From: Anaerovibrio lipolyticus LB2005
Lineage (GTDB): Bacteria; Bacillota; Negativicutes; Selenomonadales; Selenomonadaceae
Length of the DNA stretch: 52,007 nt
Assembly: GCF_000621545.1 (NCBI RefSeq)
Contig: NZ_JHYA01000015.1
Location: forward strand, 1 to 52,007
Direction of reading: 5' to 3'
A model generated the notes under the pieces. The model was not told where the DNA came from, did no database searches, and saw nothing but the letters and a program-made list of their open reading frames with translations. Within the stretch, counting starts at the first letter, position 1. The number at the start of each line of letters is the position of its first letter. The position numbers were made by a program, and so were the translations under genes. Shown here one piece after another: positions 39,568 to 47,242 of this stretch.

Positions 39568-40770
39568 TTACCCACGCCGAAACCATTCCTTCATGACTGT
39601 AAAGACATGAACCAGTTCATCATCTGTAAGTATATAAGGCACCATAGAATAAAGATATTTTAGGAATGGTCTGGCAAAAACGCCCCGCTCATAAGCAAAC
39701 TGCTGATATCCTGCCAGCGTTTGGGCATCGTATACCTCAATGCAAGCACAACCGCCCATAATGCGTACTTCCCGGATACGCGAATCGATAAAGCCCATAA
39801 GCTCCCGGCGTGCAATTTCTTCGATATGCGCCACCCTTGTCACGACATCGAGTTCATCAAACAATTCAATGGAAGCCTTGGCCGCGGCACATGCCAGGGC
39901 ATTGCCCATAAAGGTAGGACCATGCATCAGGGCTTTTTCCGAAGCATCATCATAAAAAGCGGAAAAGACTTTCTTGTTGGCTACAGTAACAGCATGACCG
40001 ATATGACCACCGGTAAGGCCTTTACCCAATACCAGAATATCAGGTAGTACCACATCAGCCACAAAGCGGTTCCCCGTCCGGCCGAAGCCCGTAGCCACCT
40101 CATCGAAAATCAGCAATACCCCATACTTATCGCAAAGCTCCCGGGACCGCTTGAGAAAGGCCATATCGTACATCCGCATACCGCCTGCCCCCTGTAGCAA
40201 AGGTTCCACAATAAAACAGTTCAGCTCGTCACCATAACGGGCAAACGCTTTCTCAAGTGCATCAAGCTCGGTAGGAATGTGGATAATATAAGGATTTTTA
40301 CCATAAACCTGCAGAACGAAATGATAGTCCTCATCATCCCCCACTGCCATAGTTTTGAATGTATCCCCATGATAAGCATGTTCTAAAGCCAATACACTTT
40401 TACGGCTGTTTTCTCCCCGATTCACATAATACTGTAAGGCCATCTTTAACGCTACTTCTACCGCCACACTACCCGAATCAGAGAAAAAGCAATAGTTCAA
40501 ATCCCCCGGCAACCAAGCTGCCAATTTCTCAGACAATTCCTGAACCGGCTTATGAGTAAGACCACCAAGCATCACATGGGAGAATTTAGTCGCCTGTTGA
40601 CAAATAGCTTCCGTAATCTTGGGCTGATGGTAACCATAGATTACACTCCACCATGAGGAAATCGAATCAAGCAGCTTCGCATCCTTCGTATAAAGATAAG
40701 GCCCTTCAGCATCAACAATCTCATAAGGGGCTTTCATCCTCTTCATCTGTTCATATGGATACCAAATCAT
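39568..40770 (-). CDS. bioA: Adenosylmethionine-8-amino-7-oxononanoate aminotransferase
   Basis: BioA converts KAPA to DAPA using SAM and PLP. The 400-aa protein has LDSISSWWSVIYGYHQPKI, SDSGSVAVEVALKMALQYY, AYHGDTFKTMAVG, IFDEVATGFGRTG and the PLP-lysine motif ILGKGLTGG (written LVLGKGLTGG here). The N-terminal WYPYEQM is also typical. GGGAGG sits 8 nt before ATG 40770. It is the first gene after the BirA operator. Confidence 0.95.
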   Translation of the reverse strand: MIWYPYEQMKRMKAPYEIVDAEGPYLYTKDAKLLDSISSWWSVIYGYHQPKITEAICQQATKFSHVMLGGLTHKPVQELSEKLAAWLPGDLNYCFFSDSGSVAVEVALKMALQYYVNRGENSRKSVLALEHAYHGDTFKTMAVGDDEDYHFVLQVYGKNPYIIHIPTELDALEKAFARYGDELNCFIVEPLLQGAGGMRMYDMAFLKRSRELCDKYGVLLIFDEVATGFGRTGNRFVADVVLPDILVLGKGLTGGHIGHAVTVANKKVFSAFYDDASEKALMHGPTFMGNALACAAAKASIELFDELDVVTRVAHIEEIARRELMGFIDSRIREVRIMGGCACIEVYDAQTLAGYQQFAYERGVFARPFLKYLYSMVPYILTDDELVHVFTVMKEWFRRG

Positions 40771-40842
40771 TGTCTATACCTCCCGTTTGACTGCGTATAT
40801 TTTTGCATCATCATCACGCCTTTCCAAATCATCACGGTTAAA

Positions 40843-40896
40843 ACGATACTCCTTCTGTTCACAATTGTCAACCTATATTCGCCTTTAGGTTGACAA
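40843..40896 (-). promoter_or_regulatory. BirA operator and promoter of the biotin operon
   Basis: TTGTCAACC (40865-40873) and GGTTGACAA (40888-40896) form the BirA box with a 14-base spacer, as in TTGTAAACC-N14/15-GGTTTACAA sites. On the minus strand one half-site contains TTGACA, with TATCGT 17 bases further on, giving a promoter that biotin-bound BirA would cover. Confidence 0.85.
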
Positions 40897-40905
40897 TAAA
40901 AATGT

Positions 40906-40949
40906 ACAAAAAAGGGCCGCTACACGTAAATGTAACGTGCAGCAACCCT
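40906..40949 (-). terminator. Intrinsic terminator (minus strand)
   Basis: Arms GGG..GCT.CACGT and ACGTG.AGC..CCC (within 40913-40948) form an interrupted stem, followed on the minus strand by TTTTTTGT. It is left over from the flavodoxin gene whose remnant lies at 40959-41095 and insulates the biotin operon. Confidence 0.75.
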
Positions 40950-40958
40950 GTAAAAACT

Positions 40959-41095
40959 ATCGAGGACTCATATTTGGCATAGTCGCTAAACTGGGTCGTA
41001 TTAAGCATATAGCGTCTTGGTTTCCGCTTGCAGGATTTTGCTGGTGTTACCATTACGCCGCGGACTGCCATTTATGGCAATTAATTTTTCATCAT
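40959..41095 (-). pseudogene. Flavodoxin-family paralog remnant with internal deletion
   Basis: Bases 41040-41095 match the start of the 43171-43821 gene (INGSPRRNGNT), and 40961-41039 match its segment SKILQAETKTLYAYNTTQFS. About 440 bases are missing between the two, and a lost base near the start shifts the frame. It is a decayed copy of the intact paralog 2.2 kb away. Confidence 0.8.
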
Positions 41096-41121
41096 TCAAA
41101 TCCTCCTATTATTATACACAA

Positions 41122-41907
41122 TTAGCGATACAAATATTTCTTCTCCAACTTTGCCAGAGTTCCGTCCATTTTCAGTTCTGCCAGAACAAAGTTGATGTAG
41201 TTCAAAAACTCTTGGTCACCTTTTTGCATGAGTATACCACAGGAATGACGGGTGAAGGGTGCATTCATCAGCGGAGCCGCCAGTTTGTCATTCAATTCGA
41301 TATAGCGGGCCGCCTCCACGGTTTCCGTTATCATGATATCGGCGTTGCCCTCTGCCACCTGCCGGGGAATATCGGCATTTTCCTGATGAACAATCAGCTT
41401 AGCCTGTTTCAGGTTCGCATGGGCAAATTTTTCATTGGTGCCGCCGGGATTAATCATGACGCGCACCTCCGGCTTGTCAATATTGGCAAGGCTTTGATAT
41501 TTCTTGGCGTCGCTTTTTCGGCACAAAATGGTTTTGCCGAAGGCACCCTCACCGTATGCATCTGACATGGCCATGGTCTTGGCTCTGGCATAGTTTCTGG
41601 AGATACCGCACAGGGCAATATCGAACTTCCCGGCCAGTGTATCTGCGGTAAGCGTGGGCCAGCTCGTAGGCACATACTCGATTTTCACACCCAAAGAGTC
41701 GGCAATCATTTGCGATAGTTCGGCATCGATGCCTTCATAAGCACCTGTCCGGGGATTTAGATAAGACATTGGAATATAATCACCAGTTGTACCGATACGG
41801 ATAGTGCCTCTGGCGGCAATGTCTTCCAAATGTCCCGCATAAACCGTTCCCACGGTCAGCAGCATCAGCGTTACCCAACAAAGAAAAACACGAATCTTTC
41901 TGTTCAT
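41122..41907 (-). CDS. Periplasmic solute-binding protein, cyclohexadienyl-dehydratase-like
   Basis: The 261-aa product has a signal peptide (LCWVTLMLLTVGTVYA, cleavage near residue 24) and an SBP_bac_3 fold: IRIGTTGDYIPMSYLNPRTG, YEGIDAELSQMIADSLGVKI, EYVPTSWPTLTADTLAGKFD and VMINPGGTNEKFAHANLKQA. These blocks are closer to PheC (cyclohexadienyl/arogenate dehydratase) than to amino-acid-binding proteins. No permease genes are adjacent, which also supports an enzyme. The alternative is an orphan transport binding protein. AAAGGAATG precedes ATG 41907. Confidence 0.8.
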   Translation of the reverse strand: MNRKIRVFLCWVTLMLLTVGTVYAGHLEDIAARGTIRIGTTGDYIPMSYLNPRTGAYEGIDAELSQMIADSLGVKIEYVPTSWPTLTADTLAGKFDIALCGISRNYARAKTMAMSDAYGEGAFGKTILCRKSDAKKYQSLANIDKPEVRVMINPGGTNEKFAHANLKQAKLIVHQENADIPRQVAEGNADIMITETVEAARYIELNDKLAAPLMNAPFTRHSCGILMQKGDQEFLNYINFVLAELKMDGTLAKLEKKYLYR

Positions 41908-42339
41908 AAAATCATTCCTTTCTCACTAATAATTTTCTCACAATATTGCTATTCGCTCTATTGCATGTTTTTCCCTGTAAAATTATCCAAAAAATTTCGC
42001 AAAGCAATACAAAACATCCGTACATCAAAATGGCAGAATGGACTCGGCAACAGCTGCCGTGTCCATTCTGCCAAGAGGCATTCATATTACACTGTACGTC
42101 CCTCTATAGGACTGCTTGTATGCTAAATTTGGCGGAATCCATTGCTGCAAACGCCATCATACCCTGAAAAACCTTCTGTTCATTCGCTATTCCTCCCGTT
42201 AAAATTTTTTCGCCCACATTTACGGGGCCGCAATCTCTGCACTTCCAAAATCTCCTATATGTCCATGATATCCTCCCTATACTTATCTTCCTCACCGTGA
42301 AAGGCTTGTGCGGCATTGCCGGAAACATAACACAGAATC
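41908..42339. other. Degenerate intergenic region with one strong hairpin
   Basis: No intact gene is seen. A short minus-strand frame (42338-42256; YVSGNAAQAFHGEEDKYRED) reads like the C-terminal end of an amidohydrolase, but this is weak. A near-perfect hairpin, TGGCAGAATGGAC with its complement (42031-42073), is followed by TTTTG on the minus strand and may be a terminator. The rest shows no features I can support. Confidence 0.45.
42031..42073 (-). terminator. Two-part hairpin, probable terminator
   Basis: TGGCAGAATGGAC (42031-42043) pairs fully with GTCCATTCTGCCA (42061-42073), with an inner GGCA/TGCC helix. TTTTGATG follows on the minus strand. The T-run is short, so termination strength is uncertain. 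Confidence 0.55.
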
Positions 42340-42756
42340 TCAAGCAGGCATTAGCCCTGTCTGCATAAGAATCCCAAAAATATCCGGACAGCCAGTATCC
42401 GAAACGAACTGGCTATTTTTTATTTGGTAAAAGTTCATGCAACGAACCTTAAACTTTTTTCCAGTAGCCGCATGACCCATAAAATCACCGTCATGTGTTC
42501 CTGTACAAGTCCAGCACACGGCTATTTTCCCAGGCTCTGTCACACAGTCCTCCAAGTGCCATTGTACATCGGAAAATGCTGACCGCATCATGTGCACAAT
42601 CGCCAAATAACCCTTTGGCCCCGTCAGTGGCTCTGGCTGGGTCGGTGCATAAAATATGGCATCTGCAGCAATCAGCTTTTTTGCCAAAGCTTCATTCGCT
42701 GTATTAATCATCGTTTCAAACTCAATCAGTAATTGTTTTTCCTCGCTGTTATTCAT
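42340..42756 (-). CDS. SnoaL-like polyketide-cyclase-family protein
   Basis: The 138-aa product starts MNNSEEKQLLIEFETMINTA and has an NTF2-like fold: AADAIFYAPTQPEPLTGPKG, then AFSDVQWHLEDCVTEPGKIA and WTCTGTHDGDFMGHAATGKK. It matches the SnoaL/ester-cyclase group, in which the role is often isomerase or hydrolase. GGAGG sits 9 nt upstream of ATG 42756; the frame to 42777 is trimmed. It directly follows the truncated alpha/beta-hydrolase gene and was probably co-transcribed with it. Confidence 0.8.
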   Translation of the reverse strand: MNNSEEKQLLIEFETMINTANEALAKKLIAADAIFYAPTQPEPLTGPKGYLAIVHMMRSAFSDVQWHLEDCVTEPGKIAVCWTCTGTHDGDFMGHAATGKKFKVRCMNFYQIKNSQFVSDTGCPDIFGILMQTGLMPA

Positions 42757-42777
42757 GGTCAATAACCTCCTTTCCAA

Positions 42778-42952
42778 TCATCGTATGTTATATGCTACTT
42801 TCTTACTCCCCATCAGCATAGACCGGTCAGCCTGCAAAAAACCTTCCATAGCCGTCCAGGTTACGGGGAAATTATCGATAAAGGCAGAATGCCATGCTTT
42901 AGGGACAATGCAGAGGCTGGCATTCGGGATATACTGCTCGGCCTCCACCAGC
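42778..42952 (-). pseudogene. Alpha/beta hydrolase, C-terminal remnant
   Basis: The frame reads EAEQYIPNASLCIVPKAWHS and then AFIDNFPVTWTAMEGFLQAD up to the stop at 42778. This is the catalytic-His region and last helix of an alpha/beta hydrolase (the WHS His is the likely triad His). The 5' part is missing. The break coincides with the 5' break of the LysR remnant on the other strand. Confidence 0.65.
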
Positions 42953-43174
42953 GAAGCATATAATCTTGCCCTGGTGGGAGCCGGCTTTTCCCTAATCCCT
43001 AGCCACCTGGCACCGCCCCACAAGGAGCTTGTCTTTCTTCCATGGGAAGAATCTCCCCATGCTCCCATGGGTATCTACTACCAGCAGCAAGCAGCCATGG
43101 ACAAGAATTCAGCCATTTACCAGTTCATCAGTACATCCAAGAAATGTATCACAGTAAGGAGCTCTCCATCTTAA
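42953..43174 (+). pseudogene. LysR-type regulator, C-terminal remnant
   Basis: The plus-strand frame reads EAYNLALVGAGFSLIPSHLA followed by GIYYQQQAAMDKNSAIYQFI, typical of the last third of a LysR effector domain, to the stop at 43174. The N-terminal two thirds, including the HTH, are missing. The stop lies 4 bases from the end of the flavodoxin gene on the other strand. Confidence 0.65.
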
Positions 43175-43821
43175 TCAGCCAGCAAGGTCTTGCCCAATTC
43201 ATAAGCCGCCGCACATTGCTTAGGGAACATCTCCTCACGATAAGCAGCTTTAGCCTGCGGGTCGAATATCGAGGACTCATATTTGGCATAGTCGCTAAAC
43301 TGTGTCGTATTATACGCATATAGCGTCTTGGTTTCCGCTTGCAGGATTTTGCTGGCAAAACCTTCATGAACAGCAAATTTTTCCCGCATACCAAACTGTT
43401 TAACGTGTTCCTCGGTCATATTCATGGTGTAAATAAACGCATTTGGTAACGACTTTGGAAAAACGGTTGGGATTTCATTGCTGTAAATGTAATTGGAAAA
43501 CAGCAGTCTCTCGATAAAGGCACTCATTCCAGAAGAAAGATTCATAAAATAAACTGGTACGCCCATAATCAACGCATCTGCTTCCTTAATGCGCTCGATA
43601 ATCGGTGTTAAATCATCCTTCATTGCGCAGGTACCATGCTCCTTGTCCTTGCGTTTGCAATAAAAGCAGCTGATACAGCCTTTGAAGTTCAGACTATAAA
43701 GATTGATCAGCTCGGTTTCAGCACCAGCTTCCTGCGCTCCTTTTAAGGCCTGGTGCAATAGCTCTGCCGTGTTACCATTACGCCGTGGGCTACCATTAAT
43801 GGCAATTACTTTTTTCATCAT
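43171..43821 (-). CDS. NAD(P)H-dependent FMN reductase / flavodoxin-family protein
   Basis: The 216-aa protein starts with the flavin-phosphate loop IAINGSPRRNGNTAELL and has a Cys-rich patch (GCISCFYCKRKD) typical of the iron-sulfur flavoprotein-like group. ALIMGVPVYFMNLSSGMSAF forms the FMN loop, with a C-terminal helix. These proteins pass electrons from NAD(P)H or ferredoxin to quinones or other acceptors. AGGAGGGC precedes ATG 43821. A deleted copy lies at 40959-41095, so this family has duplicated nearby. Confidence 0.85.
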   Translation of the reverse strand: MMKKVIAINGSPRRNGNTAELLHQALKGAQEAGAETELINLYSLNFKGCISCFYCKRKDKEHGTCAMKDDLTPIIERIKEADALIMGVPVYFMNLSSGMSAFIERLLFSNYIYSNEIPTVFPKSLPNAFIYTMNMTEEHVKQFGMREKFAVHEGFASKILQAETKTLYAYNTTQFSDYAKYESSIFDPQAKAAYREEMFPKQCAAAYELGKTLLAD

Positions 43822-43899
43822 TCAAGCCCTCCTATTTTCATACACAAATACCTGGGTATCCTTTTCGACACCAACTAAAAATTACCTGCTATGCTAAAA

Positions 43900-43934
43900 A
43901 ATAGCCTGACAAAGTCACACACCTTGTCAGGCCA
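43900..43934 (-). terminator. Intrinsic terminator (minus strand)
   Basis: GCCTGACAAAG (43904-43914) pairs with CTTGTCAGGC (43923-43932), followed by TATTTTTTAGC on the minus strand. It ends the 43994-44506 transcript. Confidence 0.9.
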
Positions 43935-43993
43935 CTATGGGAATTCGAATAACTTCAGTGAGACTCTATAGCTCCCACTGACTTACTATCATT

Positions 43994-44506
43994 TTACAAG
44001 CCCTTGGCAAAATCTCTGATTTCATTCAATTTTGCTTCGGATTTGTTTTCCTCACCTGCAGCGGTAAGAATACCAGCTACTTCAATCTTGGCATAGGCCA
44101 TATAATCCTTAAACTGGGCAATAGATCCATCGTGAGTGCCTGGAGAACCAGAGGAAAGCATAAGAACACATTTCTTTGCCTTCTGTGGCTTGCCGATGCA
44201 ATATACGCGCTGGATGGCCGCCTGCATCTGAGCTGTCATGGTGAAATAATATACTGGGGAAGCGAAAACAATCACGTCTGCCTCTTTATAGGCTGGCAAC
44301 AGCTTCTCAAAATCATCCTTCTGAACGCAATTACCCTCACCCTTGGTGTGGCAATACTCACATCCCAGACAACCACCGATTTTCATCTTGCCTACCTGGT
44401 ATTCTTCTACCTGATGGCCTGCTGCCTCAGCCCCCTCTCGAAAGGCCTGTACCATTGCTGCTGTGTTCATTTTTCTTGGACTGCCGTTAAAAATTGCAAT
44501 TTTCAT
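43994..44506 (-). CDS. Flavodoxin-family / FMN reductase protein
   Basis: The product (170 aa) begins MKIAIFNGSPRKMNTAAMVQ and has the GGCLGCEYCHTKGEGNCVQK Cys-rich patch plus FASPVYYFTMTAQMQAAIQR. It is a shorter relative of the 43171-43821 protein and shares the family's NAD(P)H-to-acceptor role. GGAGG sits upstream of ATG 44506. Its gene follows the truncated MBL gene by 65 bases and probably shares that promoter region. Confidence 0.85.
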   Translation of the reverse strand: MKIAIFNGSPRKMNTAAMVQAFREGAEAAGHQVEEYQVGKMKIGGCLGCEYCHTKGEGNCVQKDDFEKLLPAYKEADVIVFASPVYYFTMTAQMQAAIQRVYCIGKPQKAKKCVLMLSSGSPGTHDGSIAQFKDYMAYAKIEVAGILTAAGEENKSEAKLNEIRDFAKGL

Positions 44507-44571
44507 TTTTCAAAAACCTCCTAAAAATAATACACCCTACTAACACACACTATTTTTAAAGCATTACCGCT

Positions 44572-44775
44572 TTAATCCACCGCCATATCCGGCTGCTCCA
44601 AAGGCATACCAGTATCCACCAGAATCACCTCATCACCGGTATCAATGAGGAAATTCTGTAAGGTGCTGCGATACTTCACATTCTTGTCGAATTTGTCCTC
44701 GCCATCTTCCAAGCCCATGGCAAAGGGCTGTGTCATGAAGCCATTCTCATAAAGTTTTACTGCCTTAATTTCCAT
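44572..44775 (-). pseudogene. MBL-fold metallohydrolase, N-terminal fragment
   Basis: The 67-codon frame starts MEIKAVKLYENGFMTQPFAM after AAAGGAG and ends in FLIDTGDEVILVDTGMPLEQ, the first strands of a metallo-beta-lactamase fold. The HxHxDH metal site and everything after it are absent. The ribosome site is intact, so a short peptide could still be made. It is probably the remnant of a full gene of this redox cluster. Confidence 0.6.
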
Positions 44776-44857
44776 AGTTCTATTGCTCCTTTCACATAAT
44801 CAACACACTAAGAGCCCTGTATTCCCGAAGCTATCCTAGCTGACTACCATAGATTTT

Positions 44858-44886
44858 AGGTCAAAAACATGACCTCAATGTGACCT
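44858..44886. promoter_or_regulatory. TGACCT half-site array
   Basis: AGGTCA (44858-44863), TGACCT (44870-44875) and TGACCT (44881-44886) give one inverted pair with 6-base spacing and a direct repeat at an 11-base (one helical turn) step. The array lies in the divergent region between 44775 and 45030. A TTGACC -35-like sequence overlaps the first site on the minus strand. A dimeric regulator binding both directions is a reasonable inference. Confidence 0.5.
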
Positions 44887-45029
44887 TTTACGTCAATTTA
44901 TTTTTGATAGTTTTCGTGACGTACTAATATTTATCCTGCATAAAAAAGCAATTTAATAAATCGCCATTCTTGAGCGATAGCGTTATAATAGTGGCAATGA
45001 TGTGTGTAAGTAACAGGAGAATTACCGTG

Positions 45030-45608
45030 ATGTATTCAGTGGATTGCCAGAAAAATTTTATTACTATCGAGGAGTTTAAAGGAAAATACCAGAACCGGGA
45101 AAAGTTTCTGGCATACTGTAAGGAATGCCCCAGATACAACAATACCTGGTCCTGCCCGCCTCTTGCCTTTGATGTCAACGAGTATTTAGATAAATATACT
45201 TATGTCTATGTGGTCTGTGCCAAAATAACCCTAACTGATCAAGTTATTCGTGAAGCAGATACACCTGACAAGGTAAAGGATATGGGTTGGAAAATTCTAT
45301 GTGAGGTAAAAGCTAATCTGGAGGAAAATCTCCGAGGCATGGAACGATTGGTTCCAGAAAGTATCTCCTTATCCTCTGGTGGCTGTAACAATTGTAGTAT
45401 ATGCACCCGAAAAGATGGTATTCCATGCAGACTGCCCGACAAAATGCGCTATTCCATGGATGCCTTTGGCTTTGACCTTACAGCTATCACCAAGGACCTG
45501 TTTGATATTGATATTCAATGGTGCAAGGATGGTCTGCCAAAATATTTTACCCTGATCCACGGTTTGCTTACTAAAAGTAAGGTAAATGATAGACTTTGGA
45601 ATCTCTAA
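45030..45608 (+). CDS. DUF2284 metal-binding protein
   Basis: The 192-aa protein matches DUF2284 (predicted metal-binding): CPRYNNTWSCPPLAF near residues 33-47, then SSGGCNNCSICTRKDGIPCR with four Cys. Such Cys clusters probably hold an Fe-S cluster or zinc; no enzyme role is established. ATG 45030 has CAGGAGA 9 nt upstream; the longer frame from 44970 is dropped. TATAAT at 44984-44989 could be its -10. A perfect 13-bp terminator follows. Confidence 0.82.
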   Translation: MYSVDCQKNFITIEEFKGKYQNREKFLAYCKECPRYNNTWSCPPLAFDVNEYLDKYTYVYVVCAKITLTDQVIREADTPDKVKDMGWKILCEVKANLEENLRGMERLVPESISLSSGGCNNCSICTRKDGIPCRLPDKMRYSMDAFGFDLTAITKDLFDIDIQWCKDGLPKYFTLIHGLLTKSKVNDRLWNL

Positions 45609-45611
45609 TAA

Positions 45612-45652
45612 AAAAGCTGTATGAACGTCATGCTCATACAGCTTTTACTTTT
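45612..45652 (+). terminator. Intrinsic terminator, bidirectional
   Basis: AAAAGCTGTATGA (45612-45624) and TCATACAGCTTTT (45634-45646) form a perfect 13-bp stem with a 9-base loop. T/A tracts on both sides let it serve the convergent genes at 45608 and 45667. Confidence 0.92.
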
Positions 45653-45666
45653 GCTTAAAAATACAA

Positions 45667-46164
45667 TTATTCTGTAATTTTTATTGTCACATCGCCATGT
45701 GACAACAAATCTGTCATTTCCTGCTGGGATAAATTAATATGTCCTAATCGGGTATATGCCCAAGAATTTGAACCATAAAAAATTACTATTTTATCACCAG
45801 AGTATAAAACAATATCCCCATATTGGGTAGTTGTCGGTGTATCATTTCGAATTAAGCTATGACCTATAGAGCCCACCTGTTCAAAGCCACCATACATTGA
45901 CATTTTGATGGTTAAAGGCAATAGCTTTTTTAGATTTTCCGTAGATGGATTTTGTTCCCAACTAACCGGAACCTCAAGATTATTAATCATCATTTTCATA
46001 GACATTTCCTTATTCTGTTCTGATTTAACCAGCATATTATTCTGGACAGACTGCTCATGGCTTTCAACCACAGAATTTTCATCAGTAATCTGATTTGCCG
46101 AACAGCCTGACAGTAAAATCAGCATCGTTAGGCCTGCTACGCCCAATATTTTCCTCTTAATCAT
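45667..46164 (-). CDS. Cyclophilin-like lipoprotein
   Basis: The 165-aa product has a lipoprotein signal (GLTMLILLSGC, lipobox LSGC with Cys 21) and a cyclophilin-like domain: LPLTIKMSMYGGFEQVGSIG, then TTTQYGDIVLYSGDKIVIFY and GSNSWAYTRLGHI. These DUF-type cyclophilin-like proteins occur with flavodoxin and cupin genes in anaerobes; the ligand is unknown and prolyl isomerase activity is not implied. CGAGGAGAG precedes ATG 46164. It may end the operon that begins at 49770 or be separate. Confidence 0.8.
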   Translation of the reverse strand: MIKRKILGVAGLTMLILLSGCSANQITDENSVVESHEQSVQNNMLVKSEQNKEMSMKMMINNLEVPVSWEQNPSTENLKKLLPLTIKMSMYGGFEQVGSIGHSLIRNDTPTTTQYGDIVLYSGDKIVIFYGSNSWAYTRLGHINLSQQEMTDLLSHGDVTIKITE

Positions 46165-46199
46165 AAGAAACTCTCCTCGAGCAAGGCTAGTACATCATT

Positions 46200-46739
46200 T
46201 TAAATGTTTTTTCCGGCCGTCAATGCGGTTTCTAATACAGCATTTCCTGCAATTTCTCCCACTTCGGTTACACCACCACAAAAAATTATATCCTTCAGCT
46301 GAGCCTTCTCAAAGCAATCTATCCAGCCCTGTATACCAGTGCGTGTCCCAGCTACCGTTGATTCTTCATCCTCAGCGGCTGTAGCCAGTAAGTAAACATC
46401 ACGGAATCGATAATCTGAAGGAAATAGTGGATTGGCTCTATCCAACAGGGTCTTAAGCTGCCCACACATGCCATAATAGTACACTGGCGTAGCGAAAACC
46501 AATACATCCGCCTGCTTCATTTTTCCCACTATATCATTGGCATCATCATCAATTACGCATTTAAAAGTTTTTTGGCAAGTAAAACAGCCCACACAAAATC
46601 CTAAAACTTTATCTCGTAGTGTGATTTGTTCCACATCATGACCGGCAATCTTTGCTCCTTGACCAAAGGCGGAGGCCAATGCCTCTGAATTACTGTTTTT
46701 CCTCAAGCTGGAGGAAATAATTACAACACGTTTACTCAT
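46200..46739 (-). CDS. Flavodoxin-family / FMN reductase protein
   Basis: The 179-aa product starts MSKRVVIISSSLRKNSNSEA (flavin phosphate loop), has the GFCVGCFTCQKTFKCVIDDD Cys patch and FATPVYYYGMCGQLKTLLDR. Its layout equals the 43994-44506 protein, so both are paralogs of the iron-sulfur-flavoprotein-like group. AAGGAGAG sits upstream of ATG 46739. It follows the cupin gene by 50 bases in one operon. Confidence 0.86.
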   Translation of the reverse strand: MSKRVVIISSSLRKNSNSEALASAFGQGAKIAGHDVEQITLRDKVLGFCVGCFTCQKTFKCVIDDDANDIVGKMKQADVLVFATPVYYYGMCGQLKTLLDRANPLFPSDYRFRDVYLLATAAEDEESTVAGTRTGIQGWIDCFEKAQLKDIIFCGGVTEVGEIAGNAVLETALTAGKNI

Positions 46740-46789
46740 TTTCTCTCCTTAAAAAATAATACACAACAATGTAGCTTCAATAATTCGTT

Positions 46790-47242
46790 TTATTTTAATT
46801 TATTATATTCAGCTGCATCTACAGCTTCGCACCACTCATTAGAGGTGTTTTCACCTGATACTTCTATAGCCAAATGCTGGAAGGCCGAGTTCGGAGCAGC
46901 ACCATGCCAATGCTTTACATTCGCAGGAATATGCACCACATCCCCTGGCTTAAGCTCCTGAGGAGCCTTGCCCCATTCCTGATAATAGCCGCGACCAGCA
47001 GTAACGAGCAGCATTTGTCCGCCGCCCTTATCTGCATGATGGATGTGCCAATGGTTGCGACAGCCTGGCTCAAAGGTAACATTACCAATAATGACTTGAT
47101 CCATGGACAGCATATTTAAATAGCTGGTACCATCAAAATACTGAGCATAATTTACATTTTTGCCCCCTACCGGGAATAGGCTGGTAGCCATAATATTTTC
47201 CAGTGTTTCATTGCCTGAAGTGGTTTCATTATTAACTATCAT
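46790..47242 (-). CDS. Cupin-domain protein
   Basis: The 150-aa product has the two cupin motifs with metal-binding His residues: GCRNHWHIHHADKGGGQMLL and PGDVVHIPANVKHWHGAAPN. Relatives are often carboxymuconolactone-decarboxylase-linked or reductase-linked cupins in anaerobes. ATG 47242 is favoured over ATG 47257 because GGAGG lies 8 nt before it. The start overlaps the end of the DUF4405 gene, which implies coupling. Confidence 0.87.
   Translation of the reverse strand: MIVNNETTSGNETLENIMATSLFPVGGKNVNYAQYFDGTSYLNMLSMDQVIIGNVTFEPGCRNHWHIHHADKGGGQMLLVTAGRGYYQEWGKAPQELKPGDVVHIPANVKHWHGAAPNSAFQHLAIEVSGENTSNEWCEAVDAAEYNKLK

Noticed and set aside
42104-42343. Minus-strand frame of 79 codons after the SnoaL-like gene
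   Set aside because: Low-quality composition and no ribosome site; another frame gives a short amidohydrolase-like tail, so the region is treated as degenerate.
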